From JBBIWA01 sp037439425 (GTDB taxonomy: Bacteria > Acidobacteriota > Blastocatellia > RBC074): a stretch of DNA of 19,827 nt. The notes beneath the pieces were generated by a model. That model worked only from the letters and a program-made list of their open reading frames with translations. It had not been told where the DNA came from and made no database searches. The translations under genes and the position numbers were made by a program. The stretch lies in the NCBI GenBank assembly GCA_037439425.1, contig JBBIWA010000093.1:1-19827 (forward strand), in the 5' to 3' direction. Below, piece after piece: positions 1-8,500 of this stretch (position 1 is the stretch's first letter; every line of letters begins with the position of its first letter).

Positions 1-81
1 GAGTTCGATCCGCAGGGACAGGTAGTGTTGGAAGTGGCTCCATACGGCAACTATCTCAACAGCCACAAGTTTACGGGCTAG
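1..81 (+). pseudogene. RHS-repeat protein, 3' core fragment upstream of an in-frame amber stop
   Basis: The first 26 codons read as RHS core sequence (EFDPQGQVVLEVAPYGNYL, then HKFTG) and end in TAG at 79-81. The normal RHS phrase here is HKFTGKERD, and the reading frame resumes after the stop with ERDWATNL, so a lysine codon (AAG) appears to have become TAG. The gene enters from the left edge of the window, so its repeats, N-terminus and promoter are not visible. RHS proteins are large secreted or cell-surface YD-repeat shells that carry variable C-terminal tips. Unless the amber codon is suppressed or is a sequencing error, the shell is now separated from its tip, and I treat the locus as broken. 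Confidence 0.7.
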
Positions 82-102
82 GAGCGGGATTGGGCGACGA
101 AC

Positions 103-981
103 TTGAACTACGCCAAGGCGCGGACGTCTGCTCACAATCGGGGACGGTTTTTACAAGCTGGTCCGTTGGGGTTGGGAGCGGCAAATTTGACAACGCCGCA
201 GAGTTTGAATCAGTACAGTTATGTCGGGAATGGTCCGGTGAACTTTGTGGATCCAACTGGACTTTGCACATTCAATACCACTATTGCAGGGAGTGGAGTT
301 TCTAATGATGCATATGAAGCGATGACATCAGAAATAATGCGTATCTTTGCGCAGGCGGGCCATAAAGTTGTATTCGGTAGGCCAGATCTTGCCGACAGGA
401 GTTACAACATTAACATCGTTCCGACAGCCCCTGCTAGCGCTAGTCCTCGCGCTTTAGCGATTACTCGTGGTTGGCGCGATGGACGAATTGATCCAGGTGG
501 CGCGTTATATTTGGGTAGAGTGCAGAATGCATTAGCACAGGAAAGAGATCCTGCACTCCGATCCCTGGCAAGAAGGCAAGAAAGTTTCGGCAGAGCACTC
601 GGTCGAGTAGTTGCTCGCGAGGCAGGACACTTCTTTTTACCGTTGCCTAATACAATGCATACGGCTGAGGGATTGATGAGAGCACAATTCACTGGTAATG
701 CAGACCTATTTCGTACAGGTGATCTCCTTAACGCCATGTCTCAGTTTGACCATAACCAAGCCGTTCAACTGGGCTTGCTCTGCATGTATGACCCTACTGG
801 AGCTGGCAGAAACGTAGCTGCAACTGGAGGCGGTGGTGGGGGAGCTTATGGTGGTAGCGGGGGAGGGGGTTATCCTTCGTGGTGGTATGCGATGTGGGGT
901 TTCCTCAACTGGATTAAATCAATCCCGGTTGGCCCGTTAGAGAGTGATGAGCTGATCATTACTTTTCCCGATTTAGACTGA
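103..981 (+). CDS. RHS core end plus C-terminal tip with degenerate metallopeptidase-like motif (remnant)
   Basis: This is the same frame as the upstream RHS fragment, continuing after the amber stop; TTG at 103 is the first in-frame start and has no close ribosome binding site. Residues 1-53 are the end of the RHS core: GRFLQAGPLGLG, then PQSLNQYSYVGN, then NFVDPTG. The usual ADPL is AGPL and the usual N-D/N-P is NGP, both signs of relaxed constraint. Residues 54-292 form the variable tip. At 172-176 it reads REAGH, followed by H186 in HTAEGLMR, which resembles the HExxH...H...GLM layout of zinc metallopeptidases with the first histidine lost (codon CGC, one base from CAC). A glycine-rich stretch (about 243-257) precedes a tryptophan-rich end. 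As a free polypeptide it probably is not made or active. The RHS assignment is firm; the peptidase idea is tentative. Confidence 0.65.
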   Translation: MNYAKARTSAHNRGRFLQAGPLGLGAANLTTPQSLNQYSYVGNGPVNFVDPTGLCTFNTTIAGSGVSNDAYEAMTSEIMRIFAQAGHKVVFGRPDLADRSYNINIVPTAPASASPRALAITRGWRDGRIDPGGALYLGRVQNALAQERDPALRSLARRQESFGRALGRVVAREAGHFFLPLPNTMHTAEGLMRAQFTGNADLFRTGDLLNAMSQFDHNQAVQLGLLCMYDPTGAGRNVAATGGGGGGAYGGSGGGGYPSWWYAMWGFLNWIKSIPVGPLESDELIITFPDLD

Positions 982-1007
982 GTAACTGTCCCTGGGAGGA
1001 TCAGGTC

Positions 1008-2021
1008 ATGTTTTTTAAATTAGCCTCACTGCTTTGCTATGTCTTAATTATGACTCTTTCCTTTATAAATTTGGCTGTGAAGCAACAGGACGAGGATCAA
1101 GGTAAGAGAAGATACATCATCTTGGTCAGTAACAGGATTAGCTACAAGGCTGGCTATATAGACAACCTCGGAAGTATTGTTATCCCACCCCGGTTTGATC
1201 ACGTGACTGAATTCTCTGAAGGGCTGGCTGTAGTACAGACTGGCAACAAGCAAGAGTATATAGATGAAGAGGGAAATACTGTTATCCCTTGCTCCTATGA
1301 GCACTGTACTAACTTTTCTGAAGAGATAGCGGGAGTGATAAACGGAAGCAAATGTGGTTACATTAACAGGCGTGGAAAACTAGCGATCCCGACTCGATTC
1401 GATGATTGCTTTCCTTTTATCGAAGGATTAGCAGCAGTAAAGACGGATGGCAAAGGCGGATATATAAATAAGTACGGGCAGGTTGTCATTCCGATGCGAT
1501 ATGAAGAAGTGCGAAGCTTCTCTGAGGGGCTGGCAGAGGTGCGGATAAATCAGAAGTGGGGTTATATCAATAAAGCAGGTAAAATAGTAATCGGACCGCA
1601 GTTCGATGAGGTGAGTTCTTTTTATAATGGGTATGACCCTGTCAAAAAAGAAGACAAATGGGGATTTATAAACAAGGCTGGGACTGTAGTTATTGATCTG
1701 CAATATGATTGGGCAGGGCACTTCTTTGAAGGTCCTGCACCTGTAAAAAAAGGTGACAAATACGGCTACATCAACACACTTGGTCAGGTAGTAATTCCCT
1801 TTAATTATGAAGGAGCTAACATCTTCATTGATGGTTTGGCTATGGTAAAAGCGAATGGGAAGGGGGGATTTATTGATAGGGCAGGCAAGGTAGTTATACC
1901 CATAATATACGATAGTATAGACCCTTTTCATACTCATAATGGGCTGGCATATGTGACGGTTAACGGCACAAGTGGTTACATTGACAAAACAGGAAAAGTT
2001 GTTTGGCAGCGACCAGAATGA
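1008..2021 (+). CDS. WG-repeat protein with N-terminal signal/anchor
   Basis: The 337-aa product starts with a hydrophobic segment (about residues 3-23), suggesting a signal peptide or membrane anchor. From residue 49 it consists of eight repeats of about 33-36 residues plus a partial ninth, each of the form GYI(D/N)..G..VIP..(F/Y)D...F.EGLA.V...K. This matches the WG-containing repeat family (PF14903-like), thought to form beta-rich binding surfaces; no catalytic residues are known. The start is supported by GGGAGGA at 994-1000, seven bases before ATG 1008. It lies 26 bp after the RHS fragment and could share its transcript. Base use is more AT-rich than the rest: I counted 28/60 G+C in 1441-1500 and in 1681-1740, against 43/60 in 13561-13620, which fits recent acquisition with the RHS tip. 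An immunity or binding role next to RHS is only a guess. Confidence 0.88.
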   Translation: MFFKLASLLCYVLIMTLSFINLAVKQQDEDQGKRRYIILVSNRISYKAGYIDNLGSIVIPPRFDHVTEFSEGLAVVQTGNKQEYIDEEGNTVIPCSYEHCTNFSEEIAGVINGSKCGYINRRGKLAIPTRFDDCFPFIEGLAAVKTDGKGGYINKYGQVVIPMRYEEVRSFSEGLAEVRINQKWGYINKAGKIVIGPQFDEVSSFYNGYDPVKKEDKWGFINKAGTVVIDLQYDWAGHFFEGPAPVKKGDKYGYINTLGQVVIPFNYEGANIFIDGLAMVKANGKGGFIDRAGKVVIPIIYDSIDPFHTHNGLAYVTVNGTSGYIDKTGKVVWQRPE

Positions 2022-2566
2022 TCAGCAACGTTTAGAATTTATGATTTGGAACAGACCTACTGTACCCTTGCGGCAAAAGTGCGTGATTAGGGGCGCGATT
2101 TGTGCATCGCGAAAAATTCGCTGACAATGAGAGGCTGAAGATGATAGAGAATCGGCAGTGCCTCGACCTGGCCTCAGAAAGTATGGTGAGAAACTCCGGC
2201 AGAGATTGACAAGATTCCGAGAATTGAGGCTCTCTTGGAACTCGCGAGGTGCCCCCAAGATCTGGTGTCTTGGCAGCGCCATGAAAGTATGGCACGATCG
2301 CTCTTTTGCCGAGACCACTTTGGAGGAGCCCTCCTAGCCTGCCGTATCACCAAATTATCCGTGCCTTGCAGAGAGATGTTTGGACGGTGGTACGTCAACG
2401 TGGTAGTCACATTCGGATTGCAGAAACACGTAGGGAGTGAGGTGCTCAAGATAACGGTGCCAGCGCACCCGCGCGGTCAAACGCTCTACATTGGCACACA
2501 TTTTGAAGCAAGCGCAGTTGAACGTTGATGATTTTTTGAAGTTGTTGTGGGTAACTCCAAAAGCCC
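2022..2566. other. Gene-poor stretch between WG-repeat gene and attC-like site
   Basis: No reading frame here has a credible start, family resemblance or codon pattern. A perfect 6-bp hairpin (CGCGAT/ATCGCG, 2094-2111) lies about 70 bases after the WG-repeat stop, but no T-run follows it on either strand. If the attC-like site at 2567 is real, this stretch would be the body of the preceding cassette or what remains of it. Confidence 0.4.
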
Positions 2567-2638
<72 letters not shown>

Positions 2639-2654
2639 GGAGCAGAATCGATCC

Positions 2655-2664
2655 AGGAGGAGGG
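2655..2664 (+). promoter_or_regulatory. Strong ribosome binding site for the kelch gene
   Basis: AGGAGGAGGG lies five bases before ATG 2670 and favours that start over the in-frame TTG at 2667. It begins only 17 bp after the R' box of the attC-like site, as in gene cassettes, which have very short 5' leaders. Confidence 0.7.
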
Positions 2665-2669
2665 AATTG

Positions 2670-3809
2670 ATGATTTGGAAGCTCTTGGCCGGTGTCGCGT
2701 TGATCACCGGCGTGGCGGCGTATGGCCTGGGTTGGCTGACGGGCGACCCAGCGAACACGGACGTGCTTGAACAACCGGCCCGCGGCACATTGGTCTCGAC
2801 CGCAGACATGCAGGTCAGCCGCGCCGCACACACCGCGACCGCGTTGCCCGATGGCCGCGTGTTGGTGGTGGGTGGATTCAGCGAAGGGGCGTTTCCAAGG
2901 GGGGCCGAAGTTTACGATCCCGGCACGGGAAAATTCACCCGGTTGGCGCCCATGGTCACGCCACGTCACAGCCACACGGCCACACTGCTTCCCGATGGGA
3001 AAGTGCTGATTGCCGGCGGTTATGGCGAAGGCACCGTGACGCTCGCGGCGGCGGAGCTGTTCGATCCGGCGACCAATACGTTCGTCCAGACTGGATCGCT
3101 CGCCGCTCCGCGGGCGAATCATGTGGCCGTTCTCCTTCGCAACGGCAAAGTCTTGATAGCCGGCGGCGAGGGAACAGGATGGACAATTCATTCGAGCGCC
3201 GAAGTCTACGATCCTGCAACTGGCAAATTCTCATCAACGGGCAGCATGACCACAGCGCGTGGCGGCTACGTGGCCGTTTGCCTTCAGGATGGGCGAGTAC
3301 TGGTCGTCGGCGGCCACAACGGTCGCAGAGGACACCTGACGATCCTTGCCTCGGCCGAGATCTTCGATCCCGCGACCGGTGTGTTCAGCCGTACGGGAGA
3401 TATGTTGGTGCGCCGCCACAAGCACGATGGTGTCCTGCTCAGAGACGGCCAAGTCTTGGTCACCGGAGGCTCGGATGAACGCGACGATCGCGGCGTTTAC
3501 AACTCCACGGAGCTGTTCAATCCGAAGACCGGGAGGTTCGTGGCTGGCCCTGTGATGAAGGTCGGCCGCTACAAGCATGCAGGCAGCAGCATCTTGCTCC
3601 CTAGCGGTCTCGTGTTGATCTCCGGAGGTGCGCCGCAGGCTGAAACGTACGACGCCGTGAACAGGAGTTTCGCGCTTGTGCCCGGCGAGCCGCGAATGGC
3701 GGGACAGTTCTCCGCGGTAGCGCTGCTGAGAGGTGGCGGTGCACTGATTACAGGCGGATACGGCAACAGCACCGGGCCGCGGTCGTCGGCCTGGTTGTAC
3801 CGCCCGTGA
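2670..3809 (+). CDS. Kelch-repeat beta-propeller protein with N-terminal membrane segment
   Basis: The 379-aa product has a hydrophobic N-terminus (residues 1-22), a likely signal or anchor. Seven kelch-type units follow, of the form R..HTA..L.DGRVL(V/I).GG.......AE(V/L)(Y/F)DP.TG.F, so a complete seven-bladed propeller is expected, exposed outside the cytoplasm. Examples are HTATALPDGRVLVVGG and HTATLLPDGKVLIAGG. The last unit is degenerate (LLRGGGALITGG). Kelch propellers mostly bind proteins or glycans; no galactose-oxidase copper ligands are evident and no specific function can be given. The gene starts 32 bp after the R' box of an attC-like site and reads in the direction expected for an integron cassette. 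Its last codons lie inside a 37-bp sequence repeated 73 bp downstream. Codon use is GC-rich, unlike the WG-repeat gene upstream. Confidence 0.9.
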   Translation: MIWKLLAGVALITGVAAYGLGWLTGDPANTDVLEQPARGTLVSTADMQVSRAAHTATALPDGRVLVVGGFSEGAFPRGAEVYDPGTGKFTRLAPMVTPRHSHTATLLPDGKVLIAGGYGEGTVTLAAAELFDPATNTFVQTGSLAAPRANHVAVLLRNGKVLIAGGEGTGWTIHSSAEVYDPATGKFSSTGSMTTARGGYVAVCLQDGRVLVVGGHNGRRGHLTILASAEIFDPATGVFSRTGDMLVRRHKHDGVLLRDGQVLVTGGSDERDDRGVYNSTELFNPKTGRFVAGPVMKVGRYKHAGSSILLPSGLVLISGGAPQAETYDAVNRSFALVPGEPRMAGQFSAVALLRGGGALITGGYGNSTGPRSSAWLYRP

Positions 3810-3830
3810 GAGTGGAACGCCGAAAGCCAC
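3794..3830 (+). repeat. 37-bp direct repeat, copy 1 (spans kelch stop codon)
   Basis: This copy covers the final codons and TGA of the kelch gene plus 21 bases beyond. An identical 37-bp copy begins exactly 73 bp downstream. The bases between and around the copies do not match, so it is not a longer tandem array. Confidence 0.9.
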
Positions 3831-3866
3831 TGTGAACAGCTTAGAGAATCTCTGCGAATTTCTTTT

Positions 3867-3903
3867 GTTGTACCGCCCGTGAGAGTGGAACGCCGAAAGC
3901 CAC
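3867..3903 (+). repeat. 37-bp direct repeat, copy 2
   Basis: Perfect copy of 3794-3830. It could be the leftover 3' end of a second related gene whose body was deleted, or a local duplication; the sequence alone does not decide. Confidence 0.9.
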
Positions 3904-3910
3904 CCCACAA

Positions 3911-3951
3911 CAGCATGCAGCCGACGGCGCTGTGCGCCGCCGCCGATGCTG
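3911..3951 (+). other. Hairpin, possibly a degenerate attC
   Basis: Outer arms CAGCAT (3911-3916) and ATGCTG (3946-3951) enclose an inner stem CGGCG/CGCCG with loop CTGTG. The right side reads GCTGGGC, one base from the attC R' consensus GTTRRRY, but the left side does not match R'' well. No T-run follows, so it is a poor intrinsic terminator. It lies where the 3' attC of a kelch cassette would be expected. Confidence 0.3.
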
Positions 3952-4023
3952 GGCATCAGTAGTGGTCGCGCCCCACCCCACAGCTTCTTGCTTCACCGCT
4001 AACAGCTTGCCGTAACCAGGCTA

Positions 4024-4794
4024 TTACCGCGGGATAACTCTAGGGCGCAGTGAGGCCAGTAGTCCTACCTGTTGCTGGCCTTTCACCTGAACCTTCCGTG
4101 TCCAATCTTCATAGCCTTCAGCCATCAAGGTGATCGTGTGTTCGCCAGCCAGCAACTTGACCGTGCGTGGCGTCACCCCGGAGTACTGGTCGTTGATGTA
4201 GATGCGCGCTGGCACGTAGCTTTTGATCGTCAGCAACCCGGTCTGCCGGGTAAGCGTGGGATCGAGCGGTTCCACACCGATATCCACCCCGCCCACTGCT
4301 TCAGCCGCGGCCGGAGTTGGCTGCGGCGCAGCGGTTTTAGCAGCAGCGACCTCTACTGGCTCGGGACGGCGCTCGCCGAGCTCAACCGGCGCAGGCGTGG
4401 GTTGCGGTGAGCTGGACTTTCCACTTGTGGAGGCTTCTGTGGCGGGCCGCGAAGCTTTAACCGAAATCATCACCTCGCCGGTCTGCCTCTCTTTTCTCCT
4501 AGTTGAAGGGGTAGGAGACTGGGCTAAGGACTGAGTTTCCGTCTCAGGTGAGTGCTCAATATTTTGTGATGGCCTCCCATTGCCAGCGTAAGTCATCATC
4601 ACGGCGGTGACCAAGCCCGCCAGGACAGCGACTAACAAAACAATCTGTATCCTGCGGATGAGTCGTGAGCTGAAGGGCTGAGTATGTGTCGCCTCCGCAA
4701 TGATTGCACCGGGAGAGGCGCGCAGTAAGGTCCGGCAGCTCGGGCAGTAAAAATGCCACCCCCTGACCTCACTCTGACAACCAGGGCATTGCAT
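4024..4794 (-). CDS. Zinc-ribbon, single-pass membrane, PEGA-domain protein
   Basis: The 256-aa product has three parts. Residues 3-20 are a small zinc ribbon (CPGC...CPSC; C3, C6, C17, C20). Residues 49-69 are one transmembrane segment, preceded by the basic stretch SRLIRRIQ, which predicts a cytoplasmic N-terminus. A long Pro/Ser/Thr/Ala-rich linker (about 75-180) leads to a C-terminal PEGA domain (about 186-250: GLLTIKSYVPARIYIND, then AGEHTITLMAEGYEDW). PEGA domains are small beta modules of surface or envelope proteins in several phyla; the substrate or partner is unknown. I chose ATG 4794 because GGAGGT lies six bases upstream and the zinc ribbon starts at once; ATG 4827 in the same frame lacks a ribosome binding site. 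It is a lone gene between the kelch locus and the subtilase. It might sense or tether something at the envelope, but that is inference. Confidence 0.85.
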   Translation of the reverse strand: MQCPGCQSEVRGWHFYCPSCRTLLRASPGAIIAEATHTQPFSSRLIRRIQIVLLVAVLAGLVTAVMMTYAGNGRPSQNIEHSPETETQSLAQSPTPSTRRKERQTGEVMISVKASRPATEASTSGKSSSPQPTPAPVELGERRPEPVEVAAAKTAAPQPTPAAAEAVGGVDIGVEPLDPTLTRQTGLLTIKSYVPARIYINDQYSGVTPRTVKLLAGEHTITLMAEGYEDWTRKVQVKGQQQVGLLASLRPRVIPR

Positions 4795-4800
4795 AGCGAG

Positions 4801-4806
4801 ACCTCC
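4801..4806 (-). promoter_or_regulatory. Ribosome binding site that fixes the start of the PEGA gene
   Basis: GGAGGT on the minus strand, six bases before ATG 4794. It favours this start over the in-frame ATG at 4827. Confidence 0.65.
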
Positions 4807-5372
4807 ACCATCAAAGCGAACAACCATGGAGCATAAGGATTAAGTTGCAAGATGGTGCTTGTGAAGACACAGCGAAGACAACCTCGGGACTCCAAGGACT
4901 GATAATCTAGCCGGCTTCACTCTGCTGTTTCGTTTAGCTTGGCCGCTCTAAACCTTTCACTCTTACTAGAACCTGGACCCAGTCTGATGATTTGCGTGAG
5001 GAGCCAGGTCAGGATTCTCTTCAATCACGGTTATGATCTCCTGGAAGTGTGAGGATGCGGCCTCAAACGATACATTACCTGCCAGCTTTCCAACTGGCAC
5101 CTACCGTTCTTTCGTCGCCGTACATAATGACAGATCTCAATCCGGATGGAAAGTGATCCAGGAAAAAATTTGCCTGAAGGATTAAAAGTAGAACTAGCCT
5201 GCAACGACTCACCCTAACAGAACGGCCTGCCCTGAGCAGGCACGCTTCCAGCGCGCTTGATTCGTGTACTTACGCAGCAAGCAAGATTGCGTGCGCCATT
5301 AGACACCGGTCAAGATGGGGACACCAGAGGCCAGAAACAGGACGCTGCGGTGGAAATTCTCATCGAACTGTG

Positions 5373-5397
5373 GCGCCTCTTCAAGGCGCGGATTTTT
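5373..5397 (+). terminator. Intrinsic-terminator-like hairpin with no obvious plus-strand gene
   Basis: GCGCCT (5373-5378) pairs perfectly with AGGCGC (5384-5389) across the loop CTTCA, and TTTTT follows at 5393-5397. It would end transcription running rightwards, yet both neighbouring genes are on the minus strand. No A-run on the left supports minus-strand use. Confidence 0.45.
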
Positions 5398-5490
5398 GTT
5401 GATGACAGTTCCAGATGTTGTACCTCTGGCTAACTTCTCGCTGGCTGCTCACTGCCGGCTGCTCGCCTTCCAGCTTCTGGCCGAGAGAAA

Positions 5491-5533
5491 TCAGACTTCA
5501 GACTTCTTATGTGGTCTGTCCCCTGAGGTCTGA
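5491..5533. repeat. Inverted repeat at the subtilase stop codon, made of a 7-bp phrase repeat
   Basis: TCAGACTTC occurs twice in overlap (5491-5499 and 5498-5506, 7-bp period). It is complementary with one G.T pair to GAGGTCTGA (5525-5533), which abuts the subtilase stop codon. In the minus-strand transcript this forms a 3' hairpin directly after the stop. There is no long U-run. Confidence 0.5.
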
Positions 5534-8500
5534 TTAGTTGATTGCAATCGTTGTGGCAAGACTTGCTCGTCCGCCATGGGTGACCACCAGCGGGACGGCA
5601 TCGCCCGTGGGCGCACTCAGTGGGATCACGACGTTCAATTGCCACAACCCAACGAAGCCAGGAGCCAGACCACTGAAAGCCACAGTAGCAGGCACTCCCC
5701 CAATGGTCACCATCGGGTCTGAGGCCGTAGCGTATAGCGGGCTGTTTGGCGCTGCTGCGCCCGAAGCCAGCGCCAGCGGTTGCCGCGTCGCTGCGTCAAC
5801 AAACTCACCGCCCTGACCGTTAGCGAAGATGATCACGATGCGGCCGCGCGCTTCCGGCTGCGCTCCGGGATCGCGAGCCGGAGTGCCATTGCGCGTGAAG
5901 TCTTGATTGAGCGCAGCCGCCTGACCCTGGCCGTTGGCGGAGAAGGTGAAGACTCCTGGCGCAGTCGCGCTGACCGTTAAGAACTCGCTCGTGATCGGCA
6001 CTCCATTGTTGAGTACCTCGACAAACGCTACTCCAGGCAGCGTTTCGTAAGGCAGTTGGTAGTTGATTTGAAAGGCACCCGCACCCAACGCGCCGCCTAC
6101 CCCGACAAAGAAGAGTGGAGCCAGTTGTCCGTTGACACGCACGGAGACGTTCTCCAGTTGGACCGGTAACGGCGTGTTAGTGGCTGCAGCGGTGATATTG
6201 GTGTTGGTGGGAAAGCCTATGCCGAAAGCCGCGAGAATCTGCCCGGGCGCAGCCGAGCGGGTGAAACTGGCGGCATCTACTGAAGTGGAGATGTTGCTTG
6301 CCGGAGCCGGGTAAACAGAGGTGTCGGCAATGCGGAACCGGACCGAGAGATTATCAACGAAGACGCCTTCTCCACTTTGTGTTGCTCCGTTGCGTCGCAT
6401 TTGCAATTCCAGACGGAAAGCGACATCTGGATTGTCTATGCTGGCATTAAAGACTCCGTCTCCCTGGGCAAAGCTGCTCCCTGAAAAACGTTTGAAGCCG
6501 TTGGTTGAAGGTGTGGTTGAATCAATCAGCAGCAGGTTGGTGAAGGTGGAGCTGTTGAAGCCGCTGTCATCGGTGGCATCAACGCGCGCCGAATTCTGGT
6601 ATGGTCGCACGCGCAAGAAGAAGAGATCGCCTCCGAAATTGGATTGGTTGACATCACCAGTGAAGTCGGCGCTCACATCCACTTCAAATGATTCCACAGC
6701 TGCCTGCAGTTGAGCAGCTAACTCTGGATTAGCCACCCGGCCCGTGCTCTGATCAACGGTGAGGCCTGGCAGCAAGATCTTTTGTGTCGTCCAGTAGCGG
6801 CTGTCATCGAAGATCGCACCGCCGCCGCGACCCGTAGTGCTGACGCCATAACTTGATCCCGCGCTGTGCGGCCCGCTCAGGCTGGCAGTCGAACCATTGC
6901 TCGGAGACCTCTTGCTCTCCGTTAGTCGCCAGGGACCGGCAAACGTGTCGCTGCTGGGCGCTGGATTCGGATTGTCGGGACGCAAGCCCCACCCCTGTTC
7001 AGGAATCACGATGATGCCTGGACCGCCCGGATCCGGCGTCGGCTCGAAGCGCGTTCGGTAGGTGATGAGCTTCTGATGCGCGATAACTGTAAACTGTGTC
7101 CTCGTCGCTGGCCCGTTGGCTGGCGTCATCGTCACGTTGAAGGTGATCTTCTGGCCAGCGCGATTGATGCCATCATCGAGCAGTGTGATTTGAAATGCCA
7201 GCGCTTTGCTCGCTAGCGGTGCGATGTCGCCGTAGTTGACCGTGACCGATTGGCCCGCCGGTTGCCCATTGATGCGGATCAGAGTGGCGGGAACCTGGCT
7301 GGCAGCGTCAACCGCCATCTGGACATTGACTCCCATTGCAGGAATGACCGTCGCATCCATCACACTGACCGTGGCAGTGACCGTTTCGTTGCGGCTGATG
7401 AAACGGTCAGCGTTGACGCCCCCTCTCACTTCGGTTGCGCTGAGATTGAGCACGGCTTGCGCGCCCGCCGTGAAATTGCCGGTAGCGATCAAAGCGTAGC
7501 CTTGCCGATTGGAATCAATCGGCTGATTGCCGGGCTGAGCCGTCACTTGCATTTGCCCATTGCCCGGGACATTGGCACCGATGATGTGCACGGTGTAAGT
7601 GCCCGGGACCGGGAATTGTATGTAAACAGCCTCAACCGGATTGAGGTTATCAAAGGGAGCGTTGTTGGCCGGTTTCGAGTAAGCATTCTCGAAATTAACG
7701 TTACCGCGATAGAGCGTCCCTTGCGGATCGATCACCTCCAGGTTGAGATCATTAACTAATGCGACGGTGGCGCCGATGGAGGCTCGCGGATCGCTCCAGA
7801 CGAGCGTGATGCGCAGCGGTTCGATGGTGCTGACATTTTCGATCTGATAAGTGTGCCTCTGGCCAGTGGTGAGCGCCGCGTTCGGCGCCGGGCGTGAAGG
7901 GTCTGCAGCAGTGGCTCCGTTGAAGATGTCGGCCAGCACCTTCAGTTCGCGCCGGTCGCCCGGAAAGTAGAGCGCATCATCGAGGGTGATCCGGCCCCAA
8001 CCCTGCCCGAAGTTCGGCAGCGGACCGCTGGCCCCGCCAGTACCATCGCTCGCCGTATAGAGACCCGTCATATTGCGGCCTGAATTGAGCAGTATCGCTT
8101 TGATGAGAGCATTGGAAGGGATAAAGCTATTGGCCGGGTTGCGCGCGCCGCCCGGATAGTAGCCATCAACGAAGTATTGTCGCACCAGTAACGCTCCGCC
8201 TGCGGCCATGGGCGAGGAGAAACTGGTGCCTTGGATGGAGGAAGAGGCGCGATTGTTGTTAGGATCGCTGGGATTGATTGCGGCATCCTGCGCGGTGCGT
8301 GAAGTTGCGTTCCCGAACGAAGAAGGGAGGCCGTCGGATTCGGTCGCGGAGATCACTCTGCCCGGAGCTGCGATGTCGGGTTTAAGTCGCCCGTCGAAAG
8401 CTGGGCCGTGGCTGCTGAAGCTGGCCAGGTTCTCCGCGCTGCCCCCGCTAGTGGGACTGTCGGTCGCTGCGACCAGGAGATGATTCTTCGCGTCTCGGCC

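Larger units (their letters stand above)
4795..5533. other. Gene-free stretch between PEGA and subtilase genes
   Basis: About 740 bp with no credible gene. It holds a perfect hairpin GCCTGC/GCAGGC (5225-5241) without a T-run, a plus-strand terminator-like hairpin (5373-5397), and a phrase-repeat zone (about 5436-5506: GCTGCTC..GCCGGCTGCTCGCC, then TCAGACTTCAGACTTC). The PEGA promoter should lie at its left end, but I see no clear -35/-10 pair. Confidence 0.5.

Noticed and set aside
79..618. Several changed conserved RHS positions seem to be substitutions at adenines, recalling diversity-generating retroelements
   Set aside because: The sites spread over 540 bp. No template repeat or reverse transcriptase is visible, and the ancestral codons are assumed. 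Ordinary decay is simpler.
402..737. Minus-strand frame of 111 codons opposite the RHS tip
   Set aside because: It lies opposite a better-supported frame and shows no family features. Similar antisense frames at 1428-1937, 2355-3191, 3234-3956, 8408-9055 and 12901-13587 are rejected for the same reason.
2235..2528. Plus-strand 97-codon frame ending 38 bp before the attC-like site, a possible cassette gene
   Set aside because: TTG start without ribosome binding site, no recognisable protein pattern, and codon use that looks random. It cannot be supported beyond its position.
5225..5297. GCAGGCACGC ... GCGTGCGCC inverted words, perhaps a third, decayed copy of the palindromic element
   Set aside because: Only short words are shared, and the CTGGG/CCCAG ends and the 31-bp core are missing, so homology cannot be claimed.
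5315..5533. Plus-strand 72-codon frame in the gap before the subtilase
   Set aside because: It runs through the terminator-like hairpin and the phrase-repeat zone, with no ribosome binding site or conserved pattern.
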